NCBI RefSeq assembly: GCF_031178195.1
Contig: NZ_JAPSJL010000002.1
Location: 1 to 64,000, forward strand
Reading direction: 5' to 3'
DNA from: Zhihengliuella sp.
GTDB lineage: Bacteria; Actinomycetota; Actinomycetes; Actinomycetales; Micrococcaceae
Length of the DNA: 64,000 nt
The translations under genes and the position numbers were made by a program. Positions 15,575-24,043 of this stretch are shown one piece after another (within the stretch, counting starts at the first letter, position 1; each line of letters begins with the position of its first letter). The notes under the pieces were generated by a model. The model had not been told where the DNA came from. It searched no databases and worked only from the letters and a program-made list of their open reading frames with translations.

Positions 15575-16423
15575 ATGCTGATCGATCTGCACGCGCACTC
15601 CCGGATCTCCGACGGCACGGAGACGCCGCGGGAGCTCGTCCGGGCCGCCGCCGAGGCCGGTCTCGACGTCGTCGCGCTGACCGATCACGACCAGACGGCC
15701 GGGTGGGACGAGGCGGCGGCCGCGGCCCGGGAGTTCGGCGTCGGGCTCGTCCCCGGCATGGAGGTCTCCTGCATGACCGGGTCCGGGATCAGCGTCCATC
15801 TGCTCAGCTATCTGCACGACCCGGCGGACAGCGCACTGCTCGCGGAGGTCGGTCGGGCGCGGGACTCGCGGATGCACCGGGCCCGGCGGATGGTCGACCT
15901 GCTCGGGGAGGACTTCCCCATCAGCTGGGAGACCGTCATGGAGCACACGGCTGAGGGGGCGACGATCGGCCGGCCGCACATCGCGGACGCGCTCGTCGCG
16001 ACGGGCGTGGTCCCGACGCGCAGCCGGGCGTTCGACACGATGCTCTCCCACCGGTCGCGGTACTACGTGGGCCACTACGCGCTCGACCCCGTGGAGGCCG
16101 TGCGACTCGTCGCGGCCGCCGGGGGAGTCCCCGTGTTCGCCCACCCGGTGGCCTCCGAGCGGGGCCGCGTGGTGGGCGAGGACGTGCTCCAGGCGATGAT
16201 CGCCGCCGGGCTGGCCGGCCTGGAGATCGACCACCGCGACAATCCCGAGCCCGGCCGCCGGCGGCTGCGCCAGCTGGCCGCCGCGCACGGCCTGATCGTC
16301 ACCGGCTCCAGCGACTACCACGGCACCGGCAAGCCCAACCGGCTCGGGGAGAACACCACCGCGCCGGAGATGCTCGAGCGCATCCTCGCCGCGGGCACCG
16401 GGACCCGCGCCGTCGGACTCTAG
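15575..16423 (+). CDS. PHP-domain phosphoesterase
   Basis: A 282-aa protein of the polymerase/histidinol-phosphatase (PHP) superfamily, close to 3',5'-nucleoside bisphosphate phosphatases of the YciV/RnaseAM type. Metal-binding motifs: DLHAHSRISDG (residues 4-14), LTDHDQ (about 38-43), GMEVSC, a FAHPVA histidine (about 187) and SSDYHGTGK near the C-terminus. These supply the expected trinuclear metal site. The length matches the family. The substrate, possibly pAp or short RNA, is inferred from family membership only. It stands alone under a leaderless promoter. Confidence 0.88.
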   Translation: MLIDLHAHSRISDGTETPRELVRAAAEAGLDVVALTDHDQTAGWDEAAAAAREFGVGLVPGMEVSCMTGSGISVHLLSYLHDPADSALLAEVGRARDSRMHRARRMVDLLGEDFPISWETVMEHTAEGATIGRPHIADALVATGVVPTRSRAFDTMLSHRSRYYVGHYALDPVEAVRLVAAAGGVPVFAHPVASERGRVVGEDVLQAMIAAGLAGLEIDHRDNPEPGRRRLRQLAAAHGLIVTGSSDYHGTGKPNRLGENTTAPEMLERILAAGTGTRAVGL

Positions 16424-16439
16424 CCGTCCGCGGGACGGC
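16423..16439. terminator. Hairpin directly after the PHP stop
   Basis: A 7-bp perfect stem (gccgtcc/ggacggc) with a gcg loop begins at the last base of the PHP stop codon, between convergent genes. Confidence 0.45.
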
Positions 16440-16486
16440 CGGACGGCCAGCCGGGCGTCGCGCCGGCGGCCCGTGGGGGCCTGCCG

Positions 16487-17359
16487 TCAGGGACGGACGA
16501 CGACGGCGTGCTCGCCGAGGCGTTCGGCCATGACGTGCACGGCCTCCTCGTTCGCGTCCACGCAGACGAAGCGCCGGCCCAGCTGGGCCGCGGCGGCACC
16601 GGTGGTCCCGGAGCCCGCGAAGAAGTCCAGCACCCAGTCGCCCGGCCGGGAGCTGGCGCCGATGATGCGGCGCAGCACGCCCAGTGGCTTCTGCGTCGGA
16701 TAGCCGGTCTTCTCCCGCCCGGTCGGCGAGACGATCGTGTGCCACCAGACGTCCGTCGGCAGCTTGCCCAGGGCCGCCTTCTCCGGCGTCACGAGTCCGG
16801 GCGCCATGTACGGCTCCCGGTCGACCTCGAGCGCGTCGAAGTGGTAGGCGGAGGGGTTCTTCACGTACACGAGGATGTTGTCGTGCTTGGCCGGCCAGCG
16901 GTTCTTGGAGCGCCCGCCGAAGTCGTAGGCCCACACGATCTCGTTCAGGAAGCACTCCCGGCCGAAGACGGCGTCCAGCATGACCTTGGCGTAGTGGACC
17001 TCCCGGTAGTCCAGGTGCACGTAGAGCGTGCCGTCGTCCGCGAGGAGCCGCCAGGCCTCGCGGAGCCGCGGCTCCAGGAATCCCCAGTAGTCGTCGAACG
17101 CGTCGTCGTAGCTGCGCAGCGCGCCGCGCAGGGTCGAGTAGGAGACCCCCTTGAAGCCGACCCGGTCGCCCTCGCCGTCGGCGACGCGGACGCTGGTGGT
17201 GGACTGGCGCAGCTGCCTCCGGCCGGTGTTGAACGGCGGGTCCACGTAGATGAGCGTGAACGCACCGTCCGGCAGCGTGGGCAGGTAGTCGGCGTTGTCG
17301 GCGTGGACCACCAGGTCGGGGCCCTCGGGGGCCCACGCCGCGGATCGCGTCGGTTCCAC
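16487..17359 (-). CDS. Orphan site-specific DNA methyltransferase, beta class
   Basis: A 290-aa amino-methyltransferase. The catalytic motif IV is YVDPPFNTG (DPPF at about 40-43), and the SAM-binding motif I FFAGSGTT lies near residue 247, so the order IV-then-I marks the beta class, which includes CcrM and type III Mod enzymes. The target-recognition segment lies between (about 90-220, with WAYDFGGRSKNRWPAKHDNI and YPTQKPLGVLRRII). No restriction gene is adjacent. It starts with GTG 3 nt after the DEAD helicase stop, so it is co-transcribed with it. Target sequence and adenine or cytosine specificity cannot be told from the sequence. Confidence 0.87.
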   Translation of the reverse strand: MEPTRSAAWAPEGPDLVVHADNADYLPTLPDGAFTLIYVDPPFNTGRRQLRQSTTSVRVADGEGDRVGFKGVSYSTLRGALRSYDDAFDDYWGFLEPRLREAWRLLADDGTLYVHLDYREVHYAKVMLDAVFGRECFLNEIVWAYDFGGRSKNRWPAKHDNILVYVKNPSAYHFDALEVDREPYMAPGLVTPEKAALGKLPTDVWWHTIVSPTGREKTGYPTQKPLGVLRRIIGASSRPGDWVLDFFAGSGTTGAAAAQLGRRFVCVDANEEAVHVMAERLGEHAVVVRP

Positions 17360-17362
17360 CCC

Positions 17363-19024
17363 TTACTCGGAGTCGGTGTTCTTCACGACCTCGCCGTTGC
17401 GGCGGCGGGTCCGGGAGCGACGACGACGCGGCTGGGCGCCCTCGGCTCCGCCGGCCTCGCCCGCGGCCCCGGAGCCCGGGGTCGGCTCGGCATCGGCCGC
17501 TTCGGCGCGGCGGCCGCGTCCCTCGCCGGTGGACTCGCGGTTGGGGCGGTCGGCGCGGCCGTGGCCGCGGCCGTGGCGGCGCTCGCCGTCGTGCCCGCCC
17601 TCGGCCCGGCCCCCGCGGCCGCCGCGGGAGCGGCTCCGGCCGGCCGGGGCCTCCTTGGCGGGACGCTTGCCCGTCTCGCCCAGGTCCTCGACGGCCTCGC
17701 CCGCCAGACCGTCCAGCTTGCGCAGGTGGCGCGGCAGGCGGCCCTTGGTGCCCTCGGGGATGTTCAGTTCGGCGTAGAGGTGCGGCGAGGACGAGTACGT
17801 CTCCACGGGCTCGGGCCGGTCCAGGCCGAGGGCCTTGTTGATCAGGCCCCAGCGCGGCAGGTCCTCCCAGTCGACCAGCGTCACGGCCGTGCCCTTGTTG
17901 CCGGCGCGGCCGGTGCGGCCGACGCGGTGCACGTAGGTCTTCTCGTCCTCCGGGCACTGCAGGTTGATGACGTGGGTGACGTCGTCGACGTCGATGCCGC
18001 GGGCGGCGACGTCGGTGGCGACGAGCACGTCGATCTTGTGGTTGCGGAACGCCCGGAGCGCCTGCTCTCGGGCGCCCTGGCCGAGATCGCCGTGGAGTGC
18101 GCCGGCGGAGAAGCCGCGGTCGGAGAGCTCCTCGGCGAGCTTGGCGGCGCTGCGTTTGGTGCGGGCGAAGACGATGGTGCGGCCGCGGCCCTCCGACTGG
18201 AGGATGCGGGCGACGATCTCGTCCTTGTCCAGTGGGTGGGCGCGGTAGATGACCTGGCGGATGTCCTTCTTGGTGATGCCCTCGTCCAGCGGGTCGCGCG
18301 CGCTGATGTGGGTGGGCTGGGACATGAACCGGCGGGCCATGGCGATGACCGGACCGGGCATGGTCGCCGAGAAGAGCATCGTCTGGCGGACGGCCGGCAG
18401 GGCGGCGAGGAGGCGTTCGACGTCGGGCAGGAAGCCCAGGTCGAGCATCTCGTCGGCCTCGTCCAGGACGATCATCCGGATGTTGCCCAGGTTCAGGTGG
18501 CGCTGCTTGTGCAGGTCCAGCAGGCGTCCCGGCGTGCCGACGACGACCTCGACGCCCTTCTCGAGCTGCTCGATCTGCGGCTCGTAGGCGCGGCCGCCGT
18601 AGATGGTGGCGATGCGGGTGGTGCTCAGCTGGGCGGCCTTGGTCAGGTCCTGGGCCACCTGGACGGCCAGCTCGCGGGTCGGGGCCACGATGAGCGCCTG
18701 CGGTGCGCCCGGGGTGGGCAGGTCGGCGTAGCCGGGCTCGTCGGGGTTCACGACCCGGTGCAGGACCGGCAGTCCGAAGCCGAGCGTCTTGCCCGTTCCG
18801 GTCTTGGCCTGGCCGATGATGTCGTGGCCGCTGAGTGCGATCGGCAGCGTCATGGACTGGATGGGGAAGGGGGCGAGGATCCCGGAGTCCGCGAGGGACT
18901 TGACCAGCTCGCCGCGCAGCTCGAAGTCGGCGAACGTCTGCTCGGGGGCCTCGGCGGGGGCTTCGATCGGTGCGTCGAGGGGAGCGATGCTCTCCTCGTT
19001 GGTGTTCTCAGGTGTGGTCGTCAA
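17363..19024 (-). CDS. DEAD-box RNA helicase (RhlE-like)
   Basis: ATP-dependent RNA helicase, about 553 aa. It has the Q-motif region (FADFELRGELVKSLADSGI), Walker A AKTGTGKTLG (about 72-81), PTRELAVQ, VLDEADEMLDLG (about 187), SATMPG, and in domain 2 VATDVAARGIDVDDVTHVIN and HRVGRTGRAG. The tail after about residue 430 is Arg/Gly-rich and probably binds RNA. The start is unsure: TTG 19024 (LTTTPENT) is chosen because the upstream in-frame extension to 19273 is Arg/Pro-rich, has lower GC3 than the body, and lacks the helicase fold. It would leave a leader of about 290 nt. RhlE is assigned from synteny with Rv3211. Confidence 0.87.
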   Translation of the reverse strand: MTTTPENTNEESIAPLDAPIEAPAEAPEQTFADFELRGELVKSLADSGILAPFPIQSMTLPIALSGHDIIGQAKTGTGKTLGFGLPVLHRVVNPDEPGYADLPTPGAPQALIVAPTRELAVQVAQDLTKAAQLSTTRIATIYGGRAYEPQIEQLEKGVEVVVGTPGRLLDLHKQRHLNLGNIRMIVLDEADEMLDLGFLPDVERLLAALPAVRQTMLFSATMPGPVIAMARRFMSQPTHISARDPLDEGITKKDIRQVIYRAHPLDKDEIVARILQSEGRGRTIVFARTKRSAAKLAEELSDRGFSAGALHGDLGQGAREQALRAFRNHKIDVLVATDVAARGIDVDDVTHVINLQCPEDEKTYVHRVGRTGRAGNKGTAVTLVDWEDLPRWGLINKALGLDRPEPVETYSSSPHLYAELNIPEGTKGRLPRHLRKLDGLAGEAVEDLGETGKRPAKEAPAGRSRSRGGRGGRAEGGHDGERRHGRGHGRADRPNRESTGEGRGRRAEAADAEPTPGSGAAGEAGGAEGAQPRRRRSRTRRRNGEVVKNTDSE

Positions 19025-19355
19025 TGACTTCTCATTCTTCTCGGCGCCAGCCTCCGTGCCCTCTCGGGCCGAGGAACCGCGTCCGGAGCCGGATGCCCGT
19101 CGCCGTCGGCCGCGCTTCGGCGGTCGGGCGGGGATCGGGGGCGGTCGGGGACGGTCCTGCGGACGGGGCGGACGCTGGCGCGTCCAGCGGAGCCGATCGT
19201 GGTCTTCTGCGGCGACGGGCGCACCCGGCGGGGCGGCGTCGCTCAATGGCAGGTTCGCTGGGAAACGCTGCAAAAGAGGGTCGAACTCGTACGATCGGGC
19301 ATCCTTCTCTACGCGGCCAGTCTAACCCGGCGACCGCTGGAACGCCGCGAGGCCG
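19025..19355 (-). promoter_or_regulatory. Long leader and promoter region of the DEAD-box gene
   Basis: This 331-nt gap between the RNB and helicase genes holds no supportable gene. On the minus strand a TAGACT -10 box (19319-19324) could start a transcript near 19312, giving a leader of almost 290 nt. RNA-helicase genes are often controlled through long 5' leaders, so the region may be regulatory. A weak short frame (MPDRTSSTLFCSVSQ...) begins soon after the putative start but is not supported. Confidence 0.4.
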
Positions 19356-20819
19356 TCAGCTGCGGTCCCCGGAGGTCGCCGGCACGCCCGTGATCTCGAA
19401 CCGCACCCGCCGCTCGGCGATGTCCGCCTCCGCGGCGCGGACCCGGACGCGGTCGCCCGGGGAGGCCTCGCCGTCGGCCTTCGCCATGATGGCCGGGTCC
19501 ACGATCTGCACGGTCCCCTCGTCGTCGATCACGATGGCGTCGAACTCGTCCCCGATCCGCTCCGCCAGGAGCGCGGCCTCGACGGCGTCGACGGCCTGCC
19601 GCTCCGCCGCCGAGGCGCGCCGGCCCGAGGCCCGCATCAGCTCCGGCAGTTCCGGCAGGGCCGTGCGGACGGACTCGGGCACCGGCTCGCCGTGGACGAG
19701 GTCCCAGCAGGTCTGCAGGACGAACCGGTCCACGAGCCGGCGCAGCGGCGCGGTGGTGTGCGCGTAGGGCGCGGCGATCGCGGCCTGGACGGCGTCGTCG
19801 GGCACGTCGCCGTCGAACGCCGTGTAGTCGGCCCCGCGGAACAGGATCGTCGCCGCATGCATCAGCGCCAGGGCCTCCGCGTCGGAGACGTCGAGCGAGG
19901 CCAGGAACTCGCCATAGGGCTGCCCCTCCGGCCAGGGGTGGCCGAGCGCCTCGGCCTGCCGCCGGAACTCCTGCACGCGCCGGTCATCCGGGGCGGGCAT
20001 GGTGCGCAGGACGCCGACGCGCCCCTCGAGCATGATCCTCGCCGCCTCCATCCCCGTCATCAGGGAGATCTGCGCGTTCCAGTCCTCGACCGGGAGGCCG
20101 CCGCGCTGGACCAGCACGTAGCGGCCGGACGCGTCGACCTCGATCTCCTGCTCGGGGATGCGCAGGCTGGCCCCGCCGCGCTGGCGCTCCAGCGCACCAC
20201 GCAGGGGGCCGATCTCGCGCAGCAGGGGCAGCGTGTCCCCGCCGGGCAGGTCCTCCTCGCCGGCGTCGAGCGCCGCCTGGACCCCCTCGTAGTCGAGCTT
20301 GGCGCGGCTGCGGACCGTGGCCCGGTCGAGGCCGGTGCGGACCACCGCGCCGGCGGCGTCGAGCGCGAAGGTCCAGACGTACGCGCCCCGCTCGCGGTTC
20401 GGCAGCAGGCTGCCGGCGTCCTCGGCGATGGCCTCCGGGTGCAGGCCGACCCGCCGGTGCGGCAGGTAGACGGTCTGACCCCGCTCGCGGGTCGCGGCGT
20501 CCAGGGCTCCGCCGGGGCGGATGAAGGCCGGCACGTCCGCGATGGCGTAGCGCACCGTGAACCCGTCGCCGTCCCGCTCGATGTGGACGGCCTGGTCGAG
20601 GTCGGTCGACGTGGGCGGGTCGATCGTCACGAACTCGACGGAGGTGAGGTCGAGGTCCGGCAGGACGACGGCGGCCGCCGCGCCCTCGGCCTCGGCGAGC
20701 ACGTCGGCGGCGAACTCCGCGGGTGGCTCGAGGCCCGAGACGATGTCTGCGAGGGCGTCGGCGAGACTGGACTGGAGCGCGCGGGCCGAGAGCCCGACCT
20801 GTTGGGTGATCACGGCCAC
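19356..20819 (-). CDS. RNB-domain ribonuclease (RNase II/R-like, truncated architecture)
   Basis: A 487-aa 3'-5' exoribonuclease-like protein. The RNB catalytic cluster is TIDPPTSTDLDQA (residues 65-77, with the metal-binding aspartates) followed by YAIADVPAFIRPGG and YLPHRRVGLHPEAIAE. Later family motifs include LMTGMEAA and YAHTTAPLRRLVDR. It lacks the two N-terminal cold-shock domains and has at most a short S1-like C-terminus, so it is smaller than RNase R (over 700 aa). This short form is common in actinobacteria. It is the gene upstream of the DEAD helicase on the same strand, suggesting shared RNA turnover. Confidence 0.87.
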   Translation of the reverse strand: MAVITQQVGLSARALQSSLADALADIVSGLEPPAEFAADVLAEAEGAAAAVVLPDLDLTSVEFVTIDPPTSTDLDQAVHIERDGDGFTVRYAIADVPAFIRPGGALDAATRERGQTVYLPHRRVGLHPEAIAEDAGSLLPNRERGAYVWTFALDAAGAVVRTGLDRATVRSRAKLDYEGVQAALDAGEEDLPGGDTLPLLREIGPLRGALERQRGGASLRIPEQEIEVDASGRYVLVQRGGLPVEDWNAQISLMTGMEAARIMLEGRVGVLRTMPAPDDRRVQEFRRQAEALGHPWPEGQPYGEFLASLDVSDAEALALMHAATILFRGADYTAFDGDVPDDAVQAAIAAPYAHTTAPLRRLVDRFVLQTCWDLVHGEPVPESVRTALPELPELMRASGRRASAAERQAVDAVEAALLAERIGDEFDAIVIDDEGTVQIVDPAIMAKADGEASPGDRVRVRAAEADIAERRVRFEITGVPATSGDRS

Positions 20820-20927
20820 ACCCTAGCAATCGGCGGGGCACCGGGGGCGCACCGGGTCTGCGGCGCCACCCGGCAGCGGCCGGGAAAGCGCCGGAACGGT
20901 GGACGGTGGGCCCGGCAGGGTCGCCGG

Positions 20928-20940
20928 TAGGGTTGCTGCC
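20928..20940 (+). promoter_or_regulatory. -10 box of ferritin-like gene, leaderless type
   Basis: TAGGGT at 20928-20933 lies 7 nt before the ATG at 20941. Confidence 0.55.
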
Positions 20941-21600
20941 ATGATGGACAGCCCCCTCGACCGCTCCCTGGAACCTTTCCTCTACGGGCTCATGGCCTAC
21001 CGGGAGCTCACCGCGTTCGAGCGCCTCTCCTCGGACGCGCGCTTCTCGCCGACGCTGGCGGACCGGATGGACCTGGCCCGGCTGGCCGTGACGGAGTACG
21101 AGCACTTCGAGCTGGTCCGCGCGGCACTGCTCGAGGCCGGCCTCGAGCCGGACGCCGCCATGGCCCCCTACGTGGACGGGATCGACCGGCTGCACGAGCG
21201 GACGCGCCCGGGGGACTGGTACGAGTCGCTCATGAAGGCCTACGTCATGGACGCCCTGACCAGCGATCTTTACGCGGCGCTCGGCACCGGCCCGGATCAG
21301 CGAGCGCTGCTGACTGAGCGGGCGCGGGCCCTGGTCGGGCGGATCCAGCGGATGGACGACCAGACCGCATGGCTGGCGGGACGACTGCAGCGCGCGATGG
21401 ACGAGGACGCGCGCCTCGCGCCGCGGCTGGCGCTCTGGGGGCGCCGCGTGGTGGGGGAGTCGCTGACGCAGGCCCGCCGCCTGCTGGAGCGCGACGACGT
21501 CGGGCCCCTGTTCGGCGGGGCCGACGCCAAAGCGGCCCTCCTCGCGAACCTGACGCAGCGCCATTCCCGGCGCATGTCGGCGCTGGGACTGACGTCGTAG
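20941..21600 (+). CDS. Ferritin-like fold protein (MiaE-like)
   Basis: A 219-aa all-helical protein with the spacing of a carboxylate-bridged diiron protein: YRELTAFERLSSDAR in the first helix, VTEYEHFELVRAALLEAG with E-x-x-H, and later helices with WYESLMKAYVMDALTSDLYA. It resembles actinobacterial ferritin-like proteins (Rv3210c in the mycobacterial locus, from memory), distantly related to the tRNA hydroxylase MiaE. Whether it is a hydroxylase is not shown. ATG 20941 is chosen over an upstream frame because of the leaderless -10 box. Confidence 0.78.
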   Translation: MMDSPLDRSLEPFLYGLMAYRELTAFERLSSDARFSPTLADRMDLARLAVTEYEHFELVRAALLEAGLEPDAAMAPYVDGIDRLHERTRPGDWYESLMKAYVMDALTSDLYAALGTGPDQRALLTERARALVGRIQRMDDQTAWLAGRLQRAMDEDARLAPRLALWGRRVVGESLTQARRLLERDDVGPLFGGADAKAALLANLTQRHSRRMSALGLTS

Positions 21601-21654
21601 GGGAGGGGGCCGCCTCGGCCGTGCCCGGCTCTCGGCCGTGCGGCCGGTGAGGAT

Positions 21655-21876
21655 CTACTGCGCGAAGCCGACCGGGCGCGGCGTGACGTTGCCGATCTCG
21701 ACATAGCCGATGGTCGCGACCGGGACGACGACCTGCCGGCCCTTCGCATCGCTGAGGGTCAGCAGTCCGCCGTCGGCGAAGGCCTTCGAGACGATCTCCG
21801 AGACCGCCTCCTGGGACTGGTCCGAGTCGACAACGACCTCGCGGGCAATGTTCTGAATACCGATGCGTACGTCCAT
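21655..21876 (-). CDS. DUF3107 domain-containing protein
   Basis: A 73-aa actinobacterial protein that is nearly all DUF3107: MDVRIGIQNIAREVVVDSDQ at the start, then LTLSDAKGRQVVVPVATIGY and an EIGNV end. It is small and soluble with unknown function. It lies 15 nt downstream of the tetR stop on the same strand, so both are probably one transcript. The pairing TetR-DUF3107 is conserved in actinobacteria. Confidence 0.88.
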   Translation of the reverse strand: MDVRIGIQNIAREVVVDSDQSQEAVSEIVSKAFADGGLLTLSDAKGRQVVVPVATIGYVEIGNVTPRPVGFAQ

Positions 21877-21891
21877 GGTGGTTAACCTACG

Positions 21892-22551
21892 TCAGGACTC
21901 CTTCGGGAACCGGCCAATTCCGCGCCAAGCTAAACGCGCCACGAGCTCGCTGGCCTCGTCGAGATCGACCTGGTCCGCGACCTCGAGCCACGCCCGGGCG
22001 GCGACCTGCGCCATGCCCGAGAGGCTCCGGCCCAGGAGGAGCGCCCGGGCCTGGTCCAGATTCGTGTCGCCGGCGATGACGTTCGCGATCTCGTCGGCGA
22101 TCCGCGCGTTGAACTCGTCGAAGCGGCCGCTGACCTCGTCGTCGTTGAGGAGATCCGACTCGAAGACGAGCCGGTGGGCCTGGTGGTCGGCCGCGACGAA
22201 GTCGAAATACGTGCGGATCGCCGCGTTCACGCGCTCCTTGTTGTCCGCCGTCGAGCGCAGGGCCGCCACCATCGCCTCCGTGAGGACGGCCAGATGCTGG
22301 TCGATCAGCGCCAGGTAGAGCTCCCGCTTGCCGGGGAAGTGCTGGTAGAGCACCGGCTTGCTGACCTGCGCCCGGTCCGCGATGTCGTCCATCGCCGCGC
22401 CGTGGTAGCCGTTGGCCACGAACACGCGGTGCGCGGCCTCCAGCAGCTGGGCGCGGCGCTGCGCCCGCGGCAGGCGGGCCGGACGCCGTGCGCCCTCGTC
22501 CTCCGCCGATGCCCGGGCGGCGCCCGCGTTCTGCCCGCCGCTGTCCTCCAC
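21892..22551 (-). CDS. TetR family transcriptional regulator
   Basis: A 219-aa regulator. The N-terminal helix-turn-helix is RAQLLEAAHRVFVANGYHGA and MDDIADRAQVSKPVLYQHFPGKREL (about 35-85); the rest is a helical ligand-binding domain. GTG 22551 follows GGAG at a suitable distance and removes a 30-residue Arg-rich extension that lacks family similarity. It is divergent from moeZ with about 150 nt between starts and heads an operon with DUF3107. The ligand and regulon are unknown; moeZ is a natural candidate target. Confidence 0.87.
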   Translation of the reverse strand: MEDSGGQNAGAARASAEDEGARRPARLPRAQRRAQLLEAAHRVFVANGYHGAAMDDIADRAQVSKPVLYQHFPGKRELYLALIDQHLAVLTEAMVAALRSTADNKERVNAAIRTYFDFVAADHQAHRLVFESDLLNDDEVSGRFDEFNARIADEIANVIAGDTNLDQARALLLGRSLSGMAQVAARAWLEVADQVDLDEASELVARLAWRGIGRFPKES

Positions 22552-22699
22552 GCTGCTCCGCCTCTCCCCGGCGTGCCGCTGCCGTGTGGCCGACACGCCG
22601 CCGCGTCCATGTCTCGTCCGTGCCGCTGTGTGACGCGGCACGGACCCCGATTCTACGCGCGCCGGGCGCTGCCGCCGTGACCCGCCGTCGTGGTGATCC

Positions 22700-22711
22700 T
22701 AGAGTTGGTCC
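22700..22711 (+). promoter_or_regulatory. -10 box of moeZ, leaderless type
   Basis: TAGAGT at 22700-22705 lies 6 nt before the moeZ ATG at 22712. Confidence 0.55.
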
Positions 22712-23962
22712 ATGGACTCCGCGACCCACGACCCCGCAACCGCCGCCGCCCCCGGGACCGCGCCGTCCGCGCAGGGGCGCGGGGGTCCCGAAGCGTCGAC
22801 GGGCCGCGTGCCACCGCTCGTGGCCCCCGGCCCCGAGCTCACCGAGGACGAGTACCGTCGGTTCTCCCGCCACATCCTGATCCCGGAGATCGGCGTGACC
22901 GGCCAGCGCCGCCTGAAGAACGCGAAGGTCCTGGTCATCGGCGCCGGTGGGCTGGGCTCCCCGGCGCTGCTGTACCTCGCGGCGGCCGGCGTCGGCACGC
23001 TGGGGATCATCGACGACGACGTCGTGGACGCCTCCAACCTGCAGCGCCAGGTCATCCACGGCACCAGCCGGATCGGCCGGCTCAAGACCGAGTCGGCGCG
23101 GGAGACGATCGCCGACCTCAACCCGGAAACCGCCGTCGTCCTCCACAACGAGCGGTTGACGCGGGAGAACATCCTGGAGATCTTCGCCGACTACGACCTC
23201 GTCCTCGACGGAACGGACAACTTCGCGACCCGGTACCTCGTCAACGACGCCGCCGCGATCCTCGGCAAGCCCTACGTATGGGGCTCCATCCTGCGCTTCG
23301 ACGGCCAGGTCAGCGTCTTCTGGCGCGGCCACGGCCCCACCTACCGGGACCTCTACCCCGAGGCGCCCCCGGCCGGCAGCGTGCCGTCGTGCGCCGAGGG
23401 CGGCGTGTTCGGGGTGCTGTGCGCGCAGATCGGCTCCGTCATGGTGGCCGAGGCGATCAAGCTCATCACGGGCACCGGCGAGCCCCTGCTGGGCCGGGTC
23501 CTGATGCTCGACGCCCTCGCGATGTCCTGGCGGGAGATCCGCCTGCGGCCCGATCCCGCGGTCCAGCAGCCCGCGGAGCTGCTCGAGGACTACCCGGCGT
23601 TCTGCGGCATCGCTCCGCCGTCGGGCGACGAGGTGCCGGCCGTCTCCGCGTCGGAGCTGCGCGACCTGCTCGCCGCGCGTGCCGCGGGCGGACCCGGCTT
23701 CCGGCTCATCGACGTGCGCGAGGCGGGCGAGGCGGAGATCGTCTCGATCGACGGCGCCGAGCTGGCCCCGCGCGGGGAGATCCTCAGCGGCGAGGTGGAC
23801 CTGCCGCGGGACGAGCCGCTGATCCTGCACTGCAAGTCCGGCGGCCGCTCGGCGGAGGTGCTGCGGCACCTGCGCGCCCAGGGGTACGACGACGTCCGGC
23901 ACCTCGACGGCGGCATCACCGCCTGGGTGCGCGAGGTCGAACCGGGGAAGCCGCTCTACTGA
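22712..23962 (+). CDS. moeZ: Adenylyltransferase/sulfurtransferase MoeZ
   Basis: A 416-aa two-domain enzyme that adenylates and then sulfurates the C-terminal Gly-Gly of ubiquitin-like sulfur carriers (MoaD, CysO and similar), supplying sulfur for molybdopterin and other pathways. The E1-like domain has VIGAGGLGSPALLYLAAAGV (about 74-93), DDDVVDASNLQRQ and DGTDNFATRYLVND. The C-terminal rhodanese domain has the active-site loop CKSGGRS (Cys about 374). The N-terminal 40 residues are Ala/Pro-rich. The MoeB-type CxxC zinc cysteines are absent, as in MoeZ. It is convergent with hemA. Confidence 0.93.
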   Translation: MDSATHDPATAAAPGTAPSAQGRGGPEASTGRVPPLVAPGPELTEDEYRRFSRHILIPEIGVTGQRRLKNAKVLVIGAGGLGSPALLYLAAAGVGTLGIIDDDVVDASNLQRQVIHGTSRIGRLKTESARETIADLNPETAVVLHNERLTRENILEIFADYDLVLDGTDNFATRYLVNDAAAILGKPYVWGSILRFDGQVSVFWRGHGPTYRDLYPEAPPAGSVPSCAEGGVFGVLCAQIGSVMVAEAIKLITGTGEPLLGRVLMLDALAMSWREIRLRPDPAVQQPAELLEDYPAFCGIAPPSGDEVPAVSASELRDLLAARAAGGPGFRLIDVREAGEAEIVSIDGAELAPRGEILSGEVDLPRDEPLILHCKSGGRSAEVLRHLRAQGYDDVRHLDGGITAWVREVEPGKPLY

Positions 23963-23992
23963 GGCCGCCCCGCGGCGGATCCGGCAGGGCGT

Positions 23993-24043
23993 GGTCGGGC
24001 TGTGCCGTGGGTCGGGCTGCGCCGTGGGTCAGGCCGTGCGGTG
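23993..24043. repeat. 17-bp tandem repeat, three copies, over the hemA 3' end
   Basis: Units 23993-24009 and 24010-24026 differ at one base (ggtcgggctgtgccgtg / ggtcgggctgcgccgtg); the third, 24027-24043, differs at several bases and contains the hemA stop codon. It looks like a local duplication that grew out of the end of the gene. Confidence 0.8.

Noticed and set aside
19025-19273. N-terminal extension of the DEAD-box helicase
   Set aside because: Arg/Pro-rich, lower GC3 than the gene body and not part of the helicase fold; kept only as an alternative.
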